The notes: generated by a model from the letters alone, not told the origin. A DNA stretch of 64,000 nucleotides from an uncultured Oscillibacter sp. (GCA_910576865.1 CAJTKE010000009.1:1-64000), one strand, 5' to 3'. Positions 44,664 through 54,256 are shown, counted from the stretch's first letter. Program-made: numbers and translations.

Positions 44664-46208
44664 ATGATATTGGAGGATCTTCTGCGCTATGAAAATATTG
44701 TAATCCAATGCCATGACGATCCGGACGCGGACGCCGTCGCCAGCGGCTACGCGCTGCTGAAATACCTGCGGAGCAGGGGGAAGTCCCCCCGGCTGGTGTA
44801 CGGCGGCGGGCGGAGCGTCACGAAAACCAATCTGCTTTTGATGATCGAGAAGCTGAGCATCCCCCTGGAGCATGTGCGCAGGACGGACTGCGACGCGGAG
44901 CTTCTGATCACGGTGGACTGCCGGGCCGGACAGCGCAATGTCTCGGCGCTGCCCCACCAGACGCTCGCGGTCATCGACCACCACGAGCTTGACAGGGGGG
45001 AGGTCCTGCCGGAGCTGCGGGAGGTGCGGACGGACTGCAGCGCCTGCGTCACCGTGATGTGGGCCATGCTGAAAAAGGCCGGCTTCCCCATCGAGGAGGA
45101 CCGCCTGCTGTCCACCGCCCTGTACTACGGCCTGTACATGGACACCCAGAAGTTCAAGGGCACCGAGCGGCTGGACCGGGAAATGCTGGACGCCCTGCGC
45201 TTCGACTGGGACATCGTCCTCCTGCTTCAGAGCGCCGCCCTGGAGCTGGACGACTTCCGGACCGCGGGCAGCGCGTTCATGAACCTGCGCTACCATCCGG
45301 AGTACCATTTCGCCCTGGCCCCGGTGTACGCCTCCGAGCCGTACATGCTGGGCATCGTCAGCGACATGATGATGGACGTCCACGAGCTGTCCGTGTGCGT
45401 CGCCTACTGCCTGCTGGAGCGGGAGCGGTGCGTGAAGGTTTCCGTGCGCTGCTGCAGCCGCAGGGACCGGGCGGACGACCTGGTGCACTGGCTGGTCCGG
45501 GACATGGGCAACGACGGCGGCGGCGACCGGACCAAGGCCGCGGGGCGGCTGCCCCTCGCCCTGCTGGAAAAGAGCTGCCCGGACGGCAATCTGCTCTACA
45601 CCGCCGGAGAGCTGATCTTCCAGCGGCTGAGCGACTATTTCCGCGTCCCGCTCAAACGCCTCTCCCCCAGGGAGGACCCGTATGAGCCCGCCCGGGCGGA
45701 GGAGTTCTGCCGGGGGAAGGCGGAGCTCTACCACAAGAAAAAGGTGCCCGCGGGCTATGCGCGGGCCATGGACCTGTTCCCGGAGGGGACGGAGATTCTG
45801 CTCCGCACGCCGGAGGGCGACCTCATCAAGAAGGCCTCTCCCGAGCTCTGCTTCCTGATTGACGAGAAGCGGGAGGTCTCTCACATCACGGAGGCGGTGC
45901 TGCGGAAAAACTACGAGCTGACGGATGAGGAATTTCCCATGGAGGGCGATTGGCTGTGGCAGCCGAAGGTGTACCACGCCGGCAAAAAAGAGGCGGTGCT
46001 CCTGGCTCCCCGCGCCAAAAAATGCGTGGCCAGGGACACGTCCCGCATCTGGGCCGCCCAGCTGAACTGCCGGCTGGAGGTCCTCGTCTGGGGCGACTGG
46101 CGTCTGGGCGAGATCGGGGACTGGCTGGTCTGCCAGGAGGACGACCATCAAAACGCGTACATCATCCCCCAGTCCGCTTTCGAGCAGTCCTATGAGAGGG
46201 CGGAGTGA
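44664..46208 (+). CDS. DHH-family phosphoesterase with C-terminal extension
   Basis: 514 residues. The N-terminal half is a DHH phosphoesterase: HDDPDADAVASGYAL (first metal motif), DCRAGQRN, VIDHHELDRG (DHH motif), then a DHHA1-like part. NrnA-type enzymes of this group degrade nanoRNA or pAp. The last 170 residues include EGDWLWQPKVYHAGKKE and a terminal tryptophan-rich domain I cannot name, so the full protein is larger than NrnA (about 310). The ATG at 44664 has GAGGAGG 9 bases upstream. It is expressed alone between a clear promoter and terminator. Confidence 0.8.
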   Translation: MILEDLLRYENIVIQCHDDPDADAVASGYALLKYLRSRGKSPRLVYGGGRSVTKTNLLLMIEKLSIPLEHVRRTDCDAELLITVDCRAGQRNVSALPHQTLAVIDHHELDRGEVLPELREVRTDCSACVTVMWAMLKKAGFPIEEDRLLSTALYYGLYMDTQKFKGTERLDREMLDALRFDWDIVLLLQSAALELDDFRTAGSAFMNLRYHPEYHFALAPVYASEPYMLGIVSDMMMDVHELSVCVAYCLLERERCVKVSVRCCSRRDRADDLVHWLVRDMGNDGGGDRTKAAGRLPLALLEKSCPDGNLLYTAGELIFQRLSDYFRVPLKRLSPREDPYEPARAEEFCRGKAELYHKKKVPAGYARAMDLFPEGTEILLRTPEGDLIKKASPELCFLIDEKREVSHITEAVLRKNYELTDEEFPMEGDWLWQPKVYHAGKKEAVLLAPRAKKCVARDTSRIWAAQLNCRLEVLVWGDWRLGEIGDWLVCQEDDHQNAYIIPQSAFEQSYERAE

Positions 46209-46250
46209 GCCGGAGGCGGAGGACCCCGGCACGATACATTCTGACGGGGC

Positions 46251-46282
46251 GAGGGCCCGTTCCGGTTCCGGAACGGGCCCTC
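46251..46282 (+). terminator. Intrinsic terminator after the DHH gene
   Basis: A long GC hairpin, GAGGGCCCGTTCC paired with GGAACGGGCCCTC, followed by TCTTTC. Confidence 0.8.
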
Positions 46283-46386
46283 TCTTTCGCCCCGCGGGGC
46301 CCCGGAATGGCGGGGCCGTTGCACGTTTCCGGGCACCTTTTCCCCTCCCGGCCCCATAAACAAGGACTGATTTCAGGAGGTACATC

Positions 46387-47307
46387 ATGGGGCTTCATCT
46401 GGATTACTTTTACGGGGACGAGGCGGCGGACTTCCGCTTTTACCGGGTGCCCAAGGCCCTGCTGGACGGGGAGCTCTCCCTGGAGGCCGCCACCCTCTAC
46501 GGGCTGATGCTGGACCGGGTGGGCCTCTCCGCCCGGAACGGCTGGGTGGACGGCCAGGGCCGGGTGTTCATCCACTTCGTCCAGACGGACGTGCAGAAGC
46601 GCCTCCGCTGCGGCCACAACCGGGCCACCGCCTTCATGCGGGAGCTGGAGCGCGCCGGCCTCATCGAGCGGAAGCGCCAGGGCCTGGGCAGGCCCGCCAG
46701 AATCTATGTCAAGAATCTTTCCGGCCCGGTGGAGGCCCTTTTTCCGGCCTCCGGGGAGGCGGTCAGCACTGCCCCGAAGGGGCGGTCCGGACTGCCCGGG
46801 GAAGGCGCTCCGGACCGCCCGGAGCGGGCGGCTAAAGAGACGGAGAAGAAAGAGACGGATTTGAACAAGACCCATCTTACCTCATCCGCCCGGCGGGACC
46901 GGGACCGGATGGATGAGATGGGATGGGTTCGGGAAGAAATCCGGGAGAACATTGACTACGAGGGGCTGGTCCGGGACCACCCCGGTGACGGCGAGCTCTT
47001 TGACGGCTATGTGGAGCTGATGGTGGAAGCCGCCTGCTCCACCCGGGAGACCGTCCGGGTCTGCGGGCAGGACATCCCCACGGCGGCGGTCCGCTCCCGG
47101 CTTTTGAAGCTGGGGCGGGAGCACGTTCTCTATGTCCGGGACTGCCTCTGCCACGCCACCGCCGCCATCGGGAACATCAAGGCCTACACCCTGGCGGCGC
47201 TGTACAACGCCCCGGCCACCATGGGGCAGTATTACGCCGCCCTGGTCAGCCGGGATCTGGCCGCCCCGGAGCATATTCCCCGGGAATCCGGACATCCTGT
47301 CCCCTGA
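46387..47307 (+). CDS. Replication initiator protein A-like protein (RepA_N / DUF6017 type)
   Basis: 306 residues: an N-terminal RepA winged-helix domain (about 1-110; FRFYRVPKALL, LSLEAATLYGLMLDRVGLSA, GHNRATAFMRELERAGLIERKRQG), a low-complexity linker, and a C-terminal DUF6017-like domain (MDEMGWVREEIRENIDYEGL to the end). Such proteins normally start replication of plasmids or integrative elements and sit near parA, relaxase or integrase genes; none is seen here, so this is probably a relic of an integrated element or has been repurposed. AGGAGG precedes the start. The protein appears complete. Confidence 0.82.
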   Translation: MGLHLDYFYGDEAADFRFYRVPKALLDGELSLEAATLYGLMLDRVGLSARNGWVDGQGRVFIHFVQTDVQKRLRCGHNRATAFMRELERAGLIERKRQGLGRPARIYVKNLSGPVEALFPASGEAVSTAPKGRSGLPGEGAPDRPERAAKETEKKETDLNKTHLTSSARRDRDRMDEMGWVREEIRENIDYEGLVRDHPGDGELFDGYVELMVEAACSTRETVRVCGQDIPTAAVRSRLLKLGREHVLYVRDCLCHATAAIGNIKAYTLAALYNAPATMGQYYAALVSRDLAAPEHIPRESGHPVP

Positions 47308-47350
47308 GCGGCCCCGCGGGACGGGGCCGGAAAACGGGCGAGGTGACGAC

Positions 47351-48643
47351 ATGGAATCCCTGTGGACAAAGACCGGGCGGCTCCCCTCCTTCGATCCCCT
47401 GCCGGGGGACCTGAGAACCGACGTGCTGGTCATCGGCGGCGGCATGGCGGGGCTGCTGTGCGCCTACCGGCTGACGGAGGCGGGGGTGGACTGCGCCCTG
47501 GTGGAGGCGGACCGGATCTGCGGAGGCGTCACGAAGAACACGACGGCCAAGATCACGTCCCAGCACGGCCTGATCTACCACAGGCTGATCCGGGAGTTCG
47601 GCCCGGAGCGGGCCCGGCTCTACCTGGAGGCCAACCAGTCCGCTCTGGCGGCGTACCGGGAGCTGTGCCGGGAAATTGACTGCGGCTTCGAGGAGCGGGA
47701 CGCCGCCGTCTACGCCACCGGCAGCCGCCGGAAAATCGACCGGGAGCGCGGGGCCCTGGAGCGCCTGGGCTTTACGGGGGCCTTTTCGGCCCGGGCCCCC
47801 GTTCCCGCCGCCGGGGCGGTGGGCTTCCGGCGGCAGGCCCAGTTTCACCCGCTGAAATTCGCCGCCGCCATCGCCGGGGGGCTCCGGATTTTCGAGCATA
47901 CCAAGGTGCTGGAGCTGGGGCCGGGAACGGCGGTGACCAACCGCGGCACCGTCTCGGCGGAGCGCATCATCGCCGCCACCCACTTCCCCCTGCTGAACAG
48001 GCACGGCGGCTATTTCCTGAAGCTCTGCCAGCACCGCTCCTACGTCCTGGCCCTGGAGAACGCCCCCGGGCCGGAGGGCATGTTCGTGGACGAGAGCGGG
48101 AAGGGCCTGTCCTTCCGGAGCTGCGGGGAATTGCTGCTGCTGGGCGGCGGCGGGGGGCGCACCGGAAAGCGCTGCGGCGGCTGGCGGGAGCTGGAGGCCT
48201 TCGCCCGGGAGCGCTGGCCGGAGGCCCGGGTGGCCGCCCGCTGGGCGGCCCAGGACTGCATGACCCTGGACGGCGTGCCCTATGTCGGGCAATACTCCAG
48301 GAACACGCCCCGGCTGTACGTGGCCACCGGCTTCAACAAGTGGGGCATGACCTCCTCCATGGCGGCCGCCGCCCTGCTGCGGGACCTGATCCTGGGGCGG
48401 GACAATCCTTACACGGAGCTGTTCTCCCCCGCCCGGACGGCGCTCCGGCCCCGGCTGGCGGTGAACGGCTGGGAGGCCGCCGCGGGCCTGCTGACCCCCA
48501 CGGCCCCCCGGTGCCCCCACATGGGCTGCGCCCTGAAGTACAACGCCCGGGAACACAGCTGGGACTGCCCCTGCCACGGCTCCCGGTTCGGGGAGGACGG
48601 GCGGCTCCTGGACAATCCGGCCACGGACGGCAAGGACCTGTAG
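47351..48643 (+). CDS. FAD-dependent oxidoreductase with C-terminal Rieske [2Fe-2S] domain
   Basis: 430 residues: a DAO-type FAD fold (VLVIGGGMAGLLCAYRL; VTKNTTAKITSQHGLIY) and a C-terminal Rieske domain with ligands in RCPHMGCALK and WDCPCHGSRF. Family members are thought to be cytoplasmic oxidoreductases of unknown substrate (Rieske and DadA-like fusion). GGTGACGAC lies just upstream of the start, 43 bases after the RepA-like gene. It ends 5 bases from the converging YheO-type gene with no terminator between. Confidence 0.88.
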   Translation: MESLWTKTGRLPSFDPLPGDLRTDVLVIGGGMAGLLCAYRLTEAGVDCALVEADRICGGVTKNTTAKITSQHGLIYHRLIREFGPERARLYLEANQSALAAYRELCREIDCGFEERDAAVYATGSRRKIDRERGALERLGFTGAFSARAPVPAAGAVGFRRQAQFHPLKFAAAIAGGLRIFEHTKVLELGPGTAVTNRGTVSAERIIAATHFPLLNRHGGYFLKLCQHRSYVLALENAPGPEGMFVDESGKGLSFRSCGELLLLGGGGGRTGKRCGGWRELEAFARERWPEARVAARWAAQDCMTLDGVPYVGQYSRNTPRLYVATGFNKWGMTSSMAAAALLRDLILGRDNPYTELFSPARTALRPRLAVNGWEAAAGLLTPTAPRCPHMGCALKYNAREHSWDCPCHGSRFGEDGRLLDNPATDGKDL

Positions 48644-48648
48644 CGTCC

Positions 48649-49302
48649 TCAGGTCTTGTTCTGAGACAGCTTGTTGAGGTAGCGGTACACGGTGGTTTCC
48701 GTGGTCTGGAACACCTCCGCCAGCTCGGAAATCGCGCCCTTCACCAGGAAGATGCCCTTCTGGTCCAGGTTGCGGACGATCTCCAGCTTCTCCTTCTGGG
48801 ACAGGCGCAGGGGGTCCACGTGATAGCGGTCCAGCTCCTCCCGGATGGCGGTGGTCAGCAGACCCTCCACCGAGACGTCGAAGCTGTTGTAGAAGGAAGT
48901 GCCCTGCTGGTTGTCATAGGGCCGCTGGCCCGAGATCATCGTGTCCAGCAGGTCCCGCATCTCGATCAGCCGGTCCACGTTCACGTTCACCGTCAGCATG
49001 GCCGCCGGCTCCGGCCCGTCCCCCATGAGAAACAGCGTGGCGGACTTGAGCTTGTTCTTCCGCCTGGAGACGGCCCGGTAGTTGACCACGAACCGCTCCC
49101 GCTCGTAGAGCCGGTTTTCCAGGAAGCTGCGCTCCAGCCTCCGCATCTCGCTGCCCACCACCATCTCGTCGTCCAGGGGGTTGAGCACATGGCGCACCGC
49201 CCGGTCCTCCACGCTGTACAGAATCACCTCCGCGTCCGGGCCCAGTATCTCCGCGATGAACTCCGTGACGGGCAAAAACCGGCTGATATCCTCTTTGGCC
49301 AT
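48649..49302 (-). CDS. YheO-type transcriptional regulator (PAS-like sensor plus helix-turn-helix)
   Basis: 217 residues: an N-terminal YheO-like PAS domain (about 5-120, ILGPDAEVILYSVED) and a C-terminal helix-turn-helix (about 160-217, KLEIVRNLDQKGIFLVKGAI, TTETTVYRYLNKL). DauR-type members control amino-acid catabolism. The adjacent relic upstream is tryptophanase plus a sodium-dependent amino acid transporter, a plausible former target. Confidence 0.85.
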   Translation of the reverse strand: MAKEDISRFLPVTEFIAEILGPDAEVILYSVEDRAVRHVLNPLDDEMVVGSEMRRLERSFLENRLYERERFVVNYRAVSRRKNKLKSATLFLMGDGPEPAAMLTVNVNVDRLIEMRDLLDTMISGQRPYDNQQGTSFYNSFDVSVEGLLTTAIREELDRYHVDPLRLSQKEKLEIVRNLDQKGIFLVKGAISELAEVFQTTETTVYRYLNKLSQNKT

Positions 49303-49359
49303 CCCACTCTCCCCCTCCGCCCTGTTCCGGCGCCTTGGGCTGTTATCCTTCCCATTATA

Positions 49360-49763
49360 TCAGTTCCTTCCGGCAATGTCCACCCCCCGGGGCTTCATCA
49401 CCCAGCCCACCAGAAGGACCATCAGCAGTCCGCCCAGGGTGAAAAACGCCTGGCCGATGGCCGCCCGGCGATGCCGCCGTAAAAGCTGAGGGTCAGGATC
49501 AGCGCGATGACGCCGATGACGCCCACATAGTGCCACCTGCTGCCGGGGCGCGGGATTTTCAGGGCGCTGGTGTAGCTGGTCCCCGTCTTCCGGCCGATGG
49601 CGAACTCGGTCATGAGAATGGGGATGCCCCGCTCCCGCAGCTTGTCGCCCAGGTACTTGACCTGATTGATGCGGTACTCCAGGTAGGCGTCGGTGGTGGC
49701 CTCCCGCAGGCCCACGGCCAGGGCCTCCATGTCCCGGCCCGCCTGTCCGCCGTAGGTGTGGTT
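49360..49763 (-). pseudogene. Mosaic relic: tryptophanase fragment joined to NSS amino-acid transporter fragments
   Basis: Reading from 49763: THTYGG-like ENHTYGGQAGRDMEALAVGL and YLEYRINQVKYLGDKL match tryptophanase/tyrosine phenol-lyase. After RERGIPI it passes in frame to LMTEFAIGRKTGTSYTSAL and a membrane helix of a sodium-dependent (NSS, TnaT-like) transporter. Another frame then gives IGQAFFTL and GLLMVLLVGWVMKP, the C-terminal helix of the same family, with a stop at 49360. An ancestral tnaA-tnaT pair has lost more than 80 percent of its length in at least three deletions. Confidence 0.75.
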
Positions 49764-50033
49764 TTCGCTTGATGTAATTTATTTTACAGCATGTTATTTT
49801 TTATTTCAATTGGTACTTTTTACAATATGCTGTTAATATTTTTCTGTATATCACAATATATAATATAATAATAAAATTTTTACATGCCACCGGCCCCCTT
49901 CCCCCTCCCCGTCCGGAAATATGGGCGTATTTCTTGACATCATGGTGAAAATATACTATTGTTATCAGCAGCGGAAGCCATCGCGCGCGTTCGCGCGGGC
50001 ATGAAACGGCGAACTCAGGCAGGTGAGGGGAAC
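49764..50033 (+). promoter_or_regulatory. AT-rich spacer with promoter of the hybrid-kinase operon
   Basis: The stretch 49785-49885 is strongly AT-rich in a GC-rich genome and holds no gene. TTGACA (49934-49939) with TATTGT (49957-49962), 17-bp spacing, is a likely promoter for the operon that starts at 50034. Confidence 0.55.
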
Positions 50034-52886
50034 ATGGAAAACTTTGTGATCGTGTTGGCGTGCTTCGGCATATGCCTGTGCTTTGTGGCCCTGCTTCTTT
50101 TGATCAACGGGGAGGGGGCCCAGGAGCAGAAGCTGCTGATCTTCATCATGTGCGGCACGCTGGTGCAGAACGTGGGGTACCTTCTGGAGCTGACCGCGCC
50201 CACCCTGGAGGCCGCCGTGGCGGCGGTGACGGTGGAAAACGTGGGGTCCGCCTTCGCGCCCCTGTGCTACTGCTGGTTTACATACACCTATTGCTACGCG
50301 TCCCCGCCGAAGAGGCTGCTGTGCGTCCTGGGCGCCGTCAACTTCCTGGTCCTGCCCACCGTGTTCTTCAACTGGGACAGTCTCTTTTACCGGGAGTTTC
50401 AATGGCTGGCCGCCGAAAGCGGCTTTCACTACATCCGCATCGAGTACGGCCCCCTGTACGCCCTTTTCATGGTGACCCGCATCCTCATTCCCTACTGCCT
50501 CTGCATCCACACCCTGGGGCGGGCGATCCGCCTCCGCTCGGACCAGCGGGTCAACCGCCAGTACAAGACCATCCTCTTCATCTCCACCATGCCCATCCTC
50601 ATGCTGGTGGCCTACGTCTGCAAGCTGACGAAGGTGTTCGACCTGACCCCCGTGACCATGGCCATCTCCATGTCCATGGTGGTCATCGTGGTGTGGAGCC
50701 GCCGGAACTACGACTTCCGGCGGCTGGCGGCGGAGAAGGTGCTGGAGAGCCTGGGGGACGGCGTCATCGCCCTGGACGACCACGACCGGCTCATCAGCTA
50801 CAACCGGGCCGCCGCCCAGATTTTCCTCAACCTGCCCTCCCACAAGCTGGGGGAGGACATCCGGGTGGTGGAGGAGTTCCGGGAGGAGATGCTCAACGAA
50901 AACATCCCCTGGACCTTCTCCATCAACGGGCAGCACTACGAGTGCCACAGCAAACAGATCGTGGACGAAAACGGCCGGAAACAGGGCTGCGTCATCCTGA
51001 TTCTGGACATGACGGACATCAAGGCCTATATCAACGAGATCAAGCGGGTGCGGCAGCAGGCGGAAAAGGCCAACATCGCCAAAAGCGAGTTCCTGGCCAA
51101 CATGTCCCACGAGATCCGCACCCCCATGAACGCCATCATCGGACTGAACGACATCATCATGGAGGAGTGCGAGGACCCCTCCATCTACGCCCACGCCAAG
51201 GACGTGCAGTCCGCGGCGAAAAACCTCCTGGCCATCATCAACGACATCCTGGACCTGTCCAAGGTGGAGGCGGGCAAGATGGAGCTGGTGTACACGGACT
51301 ATCACCTGAAGACCGTGACGGACGAGGTGGTGGGCATGATGGACCTGGCCGCCTCCAAGCGGGGGCTGGTGATGAAGTACGAGTGCGACAGCTCCCTCCC
51401 CTGCCGGTACAACGGGGACGAGGGGCGGATCAAGCAGATTCTCATCAACATCCTCAACAACGCCATCAAGTTCACGAACGAGGGTTATGTCCGGGCCTCC
51501 GTCACCGGCCGGCCCGGGGAGCGGGAGGACGAGGAGCTCATCACCTTCCGGGTGGAGGACACCGGCTGCGGCATCCGGGAGGAGGACCTGGAAAAGATCT
51601 TCGAGGACTTCCGGCAGGTGGACGCCAGGCGGAACCGCAGTGTGGAGGGCACCGGCCTGGGGCTGGCCATCGTCAAGCATCTGGTGGAGCTGATGGGCGG
51701 CTCCCTCCACGTGGAGAGCGTCTACGGAGAGGGGACCGCGGTCTCCTTCACGATCCCCCAGAAGATCGTGGACCGGCGCTCCATCGCGGAGGTCCCGGAG
51801 CTTCTCCCGTCGGAGCAGGAGCGGACCGAGGCCTTCACCGCCCCGGACGTGAAGGTCCTCCTGGTGGACGACAACCTGATCAACCGCAAGGTGGCCCGGG
51901 GCTTCTTGAAAAACTACGCCTTCGACCTCACCGAGGCCGAAAGCGGGCAGGAGGCCATCGACCTGGTGCGCCAGAACCGGTATGACATCATCTTCATGGA
52001 CCACATGATGCCCGTCATGGACGGCATCGAGGCGGCGGAGATCATCCGCCGGGACTGCGGGGAGAACGGAACCGCCCCCGCCATCATCGCCCTGACGGCC
52101 AACGCCATGTCGGGCATGCGGGAGCGCTTCCTGGAAAAGGGCTTTCAGGATTTCATCGCCAAGCCCCTGGACCGGCGGGAGCTGGGCCGGCTTCTGGCCC
52201 GCTGGGTGCCGGAGGAGCGCCGGGAGGAGGCCGCCGAAGAGGCGCCGCCGGTTTCCACCGATCTGAGCGCTTTCCGGATCGAGGGGATTGACATTGACGC
52301 CGCGTCCCGTTATTATGTTGGCGATGAGGAGGGCTTCGCCGGACTGCTGGAGCTCTACCATATGGACGGCCGCCGCAAGACGGAGCTCCTGCGGGAGCTG
52401 GTGGGCTCCGACCTTCACCGCTATCAGGTGGAGGTCCACGGGCTCAAAAGCGCCTCCGCCAACATCGGGGCCATGGAGGTTTCCAACATGGCCCGGGCCC
52501 ACGAAAACGCCGCCGCCCAGGGGGACCGGTCGTTCATCGACCGGCAGTTCCCCATTCTGATGGAGCGCTATGAGGCGCTTCTGGAGAACATCGGCCTGCT
52601 GCTGGAAAAGCGGCGGCAGGACGCGCCGCCGGAGGAAAAGCTCCCTCCCCTCCCCCCCGAAGAGCTGCGGGAGCAGGTGGGAACGGCTTTGGGCGAATTG
52701 GAGCATTTCCGTTCCAGGGAGTGCGCCGGAATCGTGGAGGAGCTCCTCCGCCATGAGCTGCCGCCGGAGGCGGCGGGCGGATTGGAGGAAATCCGGGAAC
52801 AGCTGAAGCTGTATGAGGACGACAACGCGGAGGCCCTGTTGAACCAGCTTCTGAGCAAACTTGAAAAGGAGACGGGAAGCAGATGA
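50034..52886 (+). CDS. Hybrid sensor histidine kinase with seven-helix input, PAS, REC and HPt domains
   Basis: 950 residues: about seven membrane helices (about 1-225), PAS (about 235-345), a coiled coil, HisKA with MSHEIRTPMN, HATPase (INILNNAIKFT, DTGCGI, GTGLGLAIVKHL), REC (about 620-740, DIIFMDHMMPVMDG), and HPt (about 765-860, phosphorylated His in VHGLKSASANIGA), then a helical tail. All parts of a phosphorelay are in one protein. The ATG at 50034 has GAGGGG just upstream; earlier ATGs at 49959 and 50001 have none. The stop overlaps the next gene's start. Confidence 0.92.
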   Translation: MENFVIVLACFGICLCFVALLLLINGEGAQEQKLLIFIMCGTLVQNVGYLLELTAPTLEAAVAAVTVENVGSAFAPLCYCWFTYTYCYASPPKRLLCVLGAVNFLVLPTVFFNWDSLFYREFQWLAAESGFHYIRIEYGPLYALFMVTRILIPYCLCIHTLGRAIRLRSDQRVNRQYKTILFISTMPILMLVAYVCKLTKVFDLTPVTMAISMSMVVIVVWSRRNYDFRRLAAEKVLESLGDGVIALDDHDRLISYNRAAAQIFLNLPSHKLGEDIRVVEEFREEMLNENIPWTFSINGQHYECHSKQIVDENGRKQGCVILILDMTDIKAYINEIKRVRQQAEKANIAKSEFLANMSHEIRTPMNAIIGLNDIIMEECEDPSIYAHAKDVQSAAKNLLAIINDILDLSKVEAGKMELVYTDYHLKTVTDEVVGMMDLAASKRGLVMKYECDSSLPCRYNGDEGRIKQILINILNNAIKFTNEGYVRASVTGRPGEREDEELITFRVEDTGCGIREEDLEKIFEDFRQVDARRNRSVEGTGLGLAIVKHLVELMGGSLHVESVYGEGTAVSFTIPQKIVDRRSIAEVPELLPSEQERTEAFTAPDVKVLLVDDNLINRKVARGFLKNYAFDLTEAESGQEAIDLVRQNRYDIIFMDHMMPVMDGIEAAEIIRRDCGENGTAPAIIALTANAMSGMRERFLEKGFQDFIAKPLDRRELGRLLARWVPEERREEAAEEAPPVSTDLSAFRIEGIDIDAASRYYVGDEEGFAGLLELYHMDGRRKTELLRELVGSDLHRYQVEVHGLKSASANIGAMEVSNMARAHENAAAQGDRSFIDRQFPILMERYEALLENIGLLLEKRRQDAPPEEKLPPLPPEELREQVGTALGELEHFRSRECAGIVEELLRHELPPEAAGGLEEIREQLKLYEDDNAEALLNQLLSKLEKETGSR

Positions 52887-53299
52887 CGCAAGGAACGAGA
52901 AGAAGAAGCTACAGAAAGCGCATTCTGGCGGTGGATGACGCGGCCACCATTTTGCTGCGGATCACGGACGCCCTGGAAAAATATTACGACGTGGTCACCG
53001 TCAACTCCGGCGCCCGGGCCTTGCGGTTCCTGGAGCAGGAGAAGCCCGACCTGATCCTGCTGGACATCCGCATGATCCCCAAGGACGGCTTCGAGACTCT
53101 GCGGGACATCCGGGCCATGGAGGACCGGGCCGACATCCCGGTGATCATGCTGACGGGCATGGAGGACAGGAAGTCCGTCATGGAGGGCATCAAGCTGGGA
53201 ATCTGCGACTACGTGCTGAAGCCCTTCGCCGCCGATGATCTGCTGGAGCGGATCCAGCGGGTGCTGGAGCCGGGCCGGCAGCGTCCCATACAGTACTGA
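52883..53299 (+). CDS. Stand-alone response regulator (REC domain)
   Basis: 138 residues, a single REC domain: acidic pair VDDAA, phospho-acceptor Asp in DLILLDIRMIPKDG, the switch Thr in MLTGM and Lys in VLKPFA. No output domain. It overlaps the hybrid kinase stop by 4 bases and is its likely final phosphoryl acceptor. Compared with CheY a Met-Ile insertion after the Asp loop is seen. Confidence 0.88.
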   Translation: MTQGTRRRSYRKRILAVDDAATILLRITDALEKYYDVVTVNSGARALRFLEQEKPDLILLDIRMIPKDGFETLRDIRAMEDRADIPVIMLTGMEDRKSVMEGIKLGICDYVLKPFAADDLLERIQRVLEPGRQRPIQY

Positions 53300-53321
53300 A
53301 CCGCCGGGAGGAGCGTGCCCT

Positions 53322-53807
53322 ATGAACACTGCCGCGACAAAAGAAGAGCTTGAGCGGATCCTGGACCAGGCCCTCCAGGAGGTGACGGAGCGGACCGCCG
53401 GGGTCCGCCTGCGTCAGGGCGGCCAGCCCCTGGGAGAGGACCTCTGCACGGTCCACATCACCTTTGACAAGGGCTTCGGCACCAGCCTCACCCTCTGGGC
53501 GGACACCAGCCTGCTGGCCCGCATGGCCCGCAATTCCTTTCACGAGGACGCGGTGACGCCGGAGGACGTGGAGGAATTCAGCAAGGAGTATCTCAACGTG
53601 CTCTGCGGCAGGATCGCGGGGGCGATGTTCCGGGCCACGGGGGTCCCGGCCCACTTCGGCACGCCGGTGTTTTACCACGGGCGCCATGAGCCGGAGGGCC
53701 AGGAGGCGCAGTTCATCCTCACCTACTCCGACGAGCGGAGGGAGGGCGCCCAGCTGATTCATCACGTGCCCGCCGCCCATGAGGCCGCTTCCGGCGGGAC
53801 CGAATAA
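53322..53807 (+). CDS. CheX-like chemotaxis phosphatase domain protein
   Basis: 161 residues of the CheC/CheX/FliY type: FSKEYLNVLCGRIAGAMF matches the ExxN helix (Glu and Asn that attack the phospho-Asp of CheY), within a fold of about 150 residues. It lies between two REC proteins in the operon, so it probably dephosphorylates one of them. GGGAGGAG precedes the start. The identification rests on the helix pattern and neighbours. Confidence 0.7.
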   Translation: MNTAATKEELERILDQALQEVTERTAGVRLRQGGQPLGEDLCTVHITFDKGFGTSLTLWADTSLLARMARNSFHEDAVTPEDVEEFSKEYLNVLCGRIAGAMFRATGVPAHFGTPVFYHGRHEPEGQEAQFILTYSDERREGAQLIHHVPAAHEAASGGTE

Positions 53808-53821
53808 AGGAGGTATGTCAA

Positions 53822-54196
53822 ATGAGCAGGCGCATTATGGTGGTGGACGACTCCCGGCTGGTCCGGGTTCAGATGGAGGATGTCCTGAAGGGAACCGATT
53901 ACGAAATCGCGGTCCACTGCCGCAGCGGCGAGGACGCCATCCAGCGCTACGCCGAGATACGGCCCGATCTGGTGACCATGGACATCATCATGCCGGGCAT
54001 GGACGGGCTGGACGCCGCGGAGGCCATCCTGAAACAGAATCCGGACGCCAGGATCGTGATGGTCTCCTCCCTGGCGTACGACGACACGTTTGAAAGAGCC
54101 AGGGCCATCGGGGCCAGGGGCTTCGTGGACAAACCCTTCCACCAGGAACAGCTTCTGAAGGTCTTCGAGGAGGCCCTGTCACAGGAAAAGGCATAA
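53822..54196 (+). CDS. CheY-like response regulator
   Basis: 124 residues: VVDDSR, phospho-acceptor Asp in DLVTMDIIMPGMDG, switch Ser in MVSSLAYDD and Lys in FVDKPF. It is the most CheY-like of the local REC proteins. It follows the CheX-like gene by 14 bases with GGAGG, and the operon ends at the hairpin 54202-54225. Confidence 0.9.
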   Translation: MSRRIMVVDDSRLVRVQMEDVLKGTDYEIAVHCRSGEDAIQRYAEIRPDLVTMDIIMPGMDGLDAAEAILKQNPDARIVMVSSLAYDDTFERARAIGARGFVDKPFHQEQLLKVFEEALSQEKA

Positions 54197-54201
54197 GGAA
54201 A

Positions 54202-54225
54202 GCCCGCCGGCGGCAGCCGGCGGGC
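54202..54225 (+). terminator. Intrinsic terminator of the kinase-CheX-CheY operon
   Basis: A 10-bp perfect GC stem (54202-54211 with 54216-54225, loop GGCA) followed by CTCTTTTC. Confidence 0.88.
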
Positions 54226-54256
54226 CTCTTTTCATTTCCTTTCACGGGGAAGTCCC

